64,000 bases of DNA from Loxodes magnus (Eukaryota; Ciliophora; Karyorelictea; Loxodida; Loxodidae), in contig CAMPDV010000126.1 of the NCBI GenBank assembly GCA_946699065.1, positions 310,001-374,000 on the forward strand, in the 5' to 3' direction. Below the pieces are notes generated by a model that saw only the letters and a list, made by a program, of their open reading frames with translations, was not told where the DNA came from and made no database searches. Numbering within the stretch: the stretch's first letter is position 1; each line of letters opens with the position of its first letter. This document shows, one piece after another, positions 60,263 through 64,000 of the stretch. A program made the position numbers and the translations under genes.

Positions 60263-60877
60263 TCAATAAAAGTTCTTGCTGACATTTTCTTGCTCTTTAT
60301 TTGAAGCTTTTTCATTTTCACTTTATTATTGTACTTGATGAGATTCTTTTCCTTCTAATTTATTTAAAATAATTTGAACAGATTAATCAAATAAATCATT
60401 TATTCCCTCTCCTGTTTTTGACGAAACTTCAAAATACGAAATATTTTTAGATTCTGCGAAGCTTTTGGCATTAGAATATTAAACTACTCTATTGGAAAGA
60501 TCCTTTTTACTCCCTACTAGCACTTTTAGCACACCATCAGAAGCATATTTTTATACATCTTTTAAAAGTTAGCTGGTTCCGCTAAAAGATGATTAATCAG
60601 TAAGATCGAAAACAATAAAAATAGAATTAGCATTTTTATAATTAGCTTTTGAAATTTTTTAGAGCTTTTCTTATCTTTCTATATCTCAAATTTACAATTT
60701 AACCATTTTATTTCCAACCTAAACTTGCTTAATTCCGAAATCTATTCCAATTGTTGAAACATAAGAATCCATAAAAGTTTCGTCAGTATATCTGTTAAAG
60801 ATTTACGATTTTCCACATCCAGCACTTCCAATTAAAAAAATTTTGACTAGATAATCTTAATCGACTTGTTCAACCAT
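60263..60877 (-). CDS. Rab-family small GTPase with altered G3 and G4 motifs
   Basis: 204 residues, ATG 60877, TGA 60265-60263. Rab GTPases direct vesicle traffic. The fold is evident: DYLVKIFLIGSAGCGKSQIF with the P-loop GSAGCGKS (residues 16-23), switch I YVSTIGIDFGIK, SIFIVFDLTDQSSF, and the SSKTG box. Two nucleotide-binding motifs deviate: the usual WDTAGQE is WDIERQE, losing the switch II Gly, and NKxD is GSKKD. The C-terminus ends SKNFY with no prenylatable Cys. These changes suggest altered nucleotide cycling and no membrane anchor, or an early stage of decay, although the frame is intact. A broken paralogue lies next to it at 61594-62172. Confidence 0.85.
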
Positions 60878-61593
60878 TTTAATATAATAAAACTAATAAG
60901 TTTAAATATTACAAGCTATAAAGAAATTACTATTTACTTTTAATTCATTAGTTAGATTTTCTTTAATAGTTAAGATTATCCTTTATAAAATAAACTAAAC
61001 CCAATTATTATAAATATCCTAAGATAATTAAAAGAATCAATATTTTGCTTGTTAGTTATTATATTACTACTTAATTTACTTTTTTAAACGCTTATAACTA
61101 GCTTTTTTCATTTTGATAGATTATTTTAATTAATACCACTATACATAAATAAGAATATGCATAGGTTATTTTCTGCTTTTATTTAAATTTTTATCATTTT
61201 ATATTTTTTCGTGTTAAATTTAATATTTTAAAGAGATTTTTGCTAAAGTCGTTATCTATTTTAAAATTATAGCACTGTAAGAAATAATAAACTTTTAAAG
61301 CTTCGAAAATGGATTTATTAAAGTTATTCAATTTATAATATAAAATTAATATATGAATAGGGTACTTTCTAGTTTAATATTGAAATAAGACTACTTTATG
61401 CTAGTAGATTTTGTTCTGAAAAACTGAAACTTATTAAATCAGAAAACTTAAGTGGCTTTAATTTGAAAACTTAATTTATTTAAAAAATGTTTAAATTACT
61501 AGTTTTCTTTCTCCAATAGAGATCTTTATAAAAAATGCCAGGTTTTCCTTTCTACACATTTTCTGCTTCTTTGTCACTTTTTATGGCTTAGTT
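60878..61593. other. AT-rich spacer between the two Rab copies
   Basis: No coding, RNA or repeat feature was recognised, apart from the possible readthrough tail of the Rab pseudogene at its right edge (61500-61593). Confidence 0.4.
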
Positions 61594-62172
61594 TCATTTT
61601 CTTTTAGACTATAGTATCTAAAAAGCAGTCTCAAAAACATTGGATGGTTCTTTCTCAGTTTTTTATGTTTAATTATCGTTTTCTTCTAGATTATTCATCA
61701 GTATCTAAATTGCTTAAATACTTGATACTCTTTCTTCAATTTTGTCCGAAAACTTAAAGTTTGGAAAATTTTCAATTAAGCAAAATTTTTGGTTTCAGAA
61801 TATTGTACAATTCTGTTTGCTGAAAATAAAGATTTATTTCCTGCAATAATTACCTTTGTTTTTTCTTAAAAATACTCTTATACTTCTTGTAAATATTTTG
61901 ATAAAATATTAAAAGACTCTTAGTTTGTAAAATCAAAGATAACTATTATTGCATAAGTTTATTTATAATAAGCAGAATTAGTACTTTTAAACTTTTATAA
62001 GCCTGCTGTATCCTATATTTATAATTGACTTATTTATTCAAAATTTTCATTGCTATTATTTTAAAATATACTCCTATTGTTTAAGAATATGAATCACTAA
62101 AAGCATTATCAGAAAACCTTAGTAAAAATTTTGATTATCCAGTACCTAAGTTTCTTATCAATAGATTTTGAA
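61594..62172 (-). pseudogene. Decayed Rab-family GTPase copy
   Basis: Rab segments appear in order but in different frames: LIRNLGTGQSKFLLRFSDNA and SYSQTIGVYFKI in one, DTAGLQKFKS then YAIIVIFDFTNQESFNILSK and VIIAGNKSLFSANRIVQYSE in a second, and FKFSDKIEERVSSIQAIQIL in a third. The first change could be a 17-nt intron (GTCAATTATAAATATAG at ~62025), but it would delete residues before DTAG and a single-base loss explains it better; the second has no intron-like sequence. The P-loop Gly-Lys-Ser has become GTGQSKF, losing the key Lys. It is therefore a tandem Rab duplicate that has decayed next to the intact one at 60263. Confidence 0.7.
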
Positions 62173-63057
62173 TAAGTAATTATAATTACTTTTTGAAACA
62201 AATTTATTTAATGGAATGAATTAAAATCCTTTAAATAGGTGAAAGCCATTTACTCTTATACAAATTCATATCAAAAAATTGAGAATTTAAATATGGCCTT
62301 TAACACAAAAAAAGCAGATAATTATTCCTTAATAAAGCATCATTAAGTAGTTAAGGATTTATTTTGCTCTTATAAATTTTTCTTTATCCTTAACGTAAAT
62401 ATACATTAATAGAATACCATAAGAAGAAGAGTAATTCTGCTTAAAGTTTATAAGAATTATTTATTTATTATTTTTAACTAATTTAGTTTGAATCTTTAAA
62501 TAAGCTACAATAGTTAATTTAGTTAAAGCTATACAATTCTAGTTTAGAAGCTTCTAATTAATTCAAACAAATCTCCTATCTATAATGCAAAGTTTAGTTT
62601 TTTCTATATATGATAAATCAAACTTTTCTAACTTTTACTTTAATTATTAGCTTCTTAGTTAATTATTTTATTTGAAATAGTTAATAAATAAGATAAATTA
62701 AATAATTAGGTTATTCTAAGAAATCTACTAATAAGCTGGGTTTTTAATTTAGATACCTAATTAATATGAAAAATAGTTTAAACTCCTAGTCGTTGAAAGA
62801 GGTTAATGGGAGAACGCCAAACATTTAAAAAATATTATTATTAATAAATAATTAAATTTTAATAGCTGCTATTGTTATATTTTGATTGCTTAGCTATATC
62901 ACCTTTATAACAGTCCTTTTTATTCTTTCCAGTCTTGATATTTAATGTTTTCTTTATCCATGGTATTTAGGTTACAAAAGCATATTTTTATAGTGCAAAG
63001 ATTATAGAAATATTTGAATATATAGTTTTATTTTCTATATATTCTTAATTGATAACT
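62173..63057. other. AT-rich interval without a called gene
   Basis: No convincing gene. A minus frame near 62790-63000 is open but unassigned. No RNA gene or repeat was recognised. Confidence 0.4.
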
Positions 63058-63507
63058 TCAAATCAGATTTATTAAGTTCAAATAAAATTAACCTTCTGGC
63101 TAGAAGTTTGAAAAGCTTATAAAGTTTGTAGGAGTTTCCTTTTTCTAATAATTCTCAAGCTCCCATCCAGTTATTCTTGCTTTTTCCGTCAGATCTACCC
63201 ATAGCTTGAAGGAAAGAAAGTCGTTGCCTTATGTCAGGTCGATCTCTAAATTATTCTTTTTATTTTCTCTTGTTATAGACATTTCCATCATAGATACCAT
63301 CAATTTTAGAACGTTGCAAAATTTTCCAATTTTTTTGGTTTTATTTGTGCTTGCTCATTTCTTTCTCTATTTCCATTGGAATAAAACCATTCTATAAGAA
63401 TTCTTATCGGAATTATTCCAGTTTTCTTTCAATCTTAGTATTAAATTATTATTACTCAACCAATTTTTTTCATCTTATTCTTGAAAAATTCAGATGAAGT
63501 TTTCCAT
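63058..63507 (-). CDS. Hypothetical protein
   Basis: 149 residues, ATG 63507, TGA 63060-63058. It reads MENFIWIFQEQDEKNWLSNN, then NSYRMVLFQWKQRKKWASTN, LEIDLTQGNDFLSFKLWVDL and TEKARITGWELENYQKKETP, a balanced composition with several Trp, one or more from TGA. The full phase is continuous. No family is recognised. Other frames over the same stretch are shadows. Confidence 0.55.
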
Positions 63508-64000
63508 ACTAAAAATAGAGTAAAAAAAGCTAAGCTAAAGGTTTTTAATAAATAAGTAAAGAAAATTTGACAATACTATCTATTTTTAATAACCTTGCTA
63601 AAAATTTACAGTAGCAAGAATAATCTAGTAGAATAAAATTACTTTCAATATGAGAATGTTAACTTTTTGCTTATAATAAGTATATAAGTATTTTATACAG
63701 TTACTTTACTAATAAAGAGATTTTAAACTTGCTAAAAAGTTCCTTTAATTGCTTAAATAATACTAAGATATTATGTTTTATATAAAAATGATGGGCTTTA
63801 TTTAATAACTAAGATATATAATAAAATTAGTGGCATAAAGTGTAAAAATTTAAATTATTTTATGTAAATAAATAAAAAATAAATATCCATATTCATATAA
63901 AATAAAAAATGTTTCTAGTTTGAAGATATTAAGAATTATTAAAGTGAGTTTATGGATCATTCTGTAAATTTACTATGTCTTAAAGTATTTTAGTTAATAG
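63508..64000. other. AT-rich window end
   Basis: No coding, RNA or repeat feature was recognised up to the window edge. Confidence 0.45.

Noticed and set aside
61594-62172. Functional intron-containing Rab gene
   Set aside because: Only one of the two frame changes has an intron-like sequence, and splicing it would remove conserved residues; the P-loop Lys is also missing.
1-64000. Standard-code interpretation with widespread pseudogenes
   Set aside because: TAA/TAG fall at Gln columns and TGA at Trp columns in conserved genes, which is recoding rather than decay.
1-64000. CRISPR arrays, rRNA genes, bacterial promoters
   Set aside because: No regularly spaced direct repeats with unique spacers, no rRNA signature, and eukaryotic gene content throughout.

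Overview
The window reads as nuclear DNA of a ciliate with a reassigned genetic code. Conserved genes only stay open if TAA and TAG are read as glutamine. TGA occurs inside genes where homologues have tryptophan (12 times in the fatty-acid desaturase at 53639-55117), yet TGA also ends every recognisable gene (EF-1alpha, GCN5, USP39, cyclin, ubiquitin-like). That combination is the karyorelict code (Loxodes-type, NCBI table 27). The heterotrich Condylostoma is the main alternative, but I see no TAA or TAG used as a stop. The DNA is very AT-rich, and several genes need tiny introns of about 16-17 nt. All gene calls here use TAR=Gln and TGA=Trp/stop; a standard-code translation shows only fragments.

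Layout. 1-9915: tubulin-tyrosine-ligase-like gene (5' truncated), a multi-zinc-finger coiled-coil protein, a hypothetical gene, GCN5 histone acetyltransferase on the minus strand, and small uncertain ORFs. 11252-15850: F-box/leucine-rich-repeat gene and a RING/B-box/coiled-coil/propeller gene. 16560-30495: a large inverted duplication; two 3.5-kb arms each carry an intact 1113-codon coiled-coil gene, and the spacer holds an F-box-like ORF, USP39/Sad1 and a kelch gene. 31027-37665 (minus strand): a small coiled-coil gene with a 16-nt intron, a Nudix-like/glutamine-amidotransferase fusion, a small secreted protein, a ubiquitin-like protein and EF-1alpha. 37733-39857: a perfect palindrome upstream of EF-1alpha, a small gene, tRNA-Pro(CGG) and a small basic coiled-coil gene. 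40575-50750: a 1064-aa coiled-coil gene, a secreted protein, a B-type cyclin, small plus-strand genes and a RING/TRAF-type zinc finger gene ending in MORN-like repeats. 51150-58672: a 7.5-kb unit bounded by 485-491-bp terminal inverted repeats that holds a cytochrome-b5 fatty-acid desaturase, a CCHC zinc-knuckle gene and an unknown ORF. 59037-64000: a small gene, an unusual Rab GTPase, a decayed Rab copy next to it, and a hypothetical gene.

Most recognisable genes are housekeeping genes: chromatin (GCN5), cell cycle (cyclin), splicing (USP39), translation (EF-1alpha, tRNA-Pro), ubiquitin-related (RING, F-box, ubiquitin-like), trafficking (Rab) and cytoskeleton modification (TTLL). There is no operon structure; neighbouring start codons of divergent pairs lie only about 90-190 bp apart in places. 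Because TGA is both sense and stop, and tiny introns shift frame, C-termini and exon joins of unrecognised genes are less certain than those of conserved ones, and several long gaps probably contain further small genes that I could not resolve by eye.
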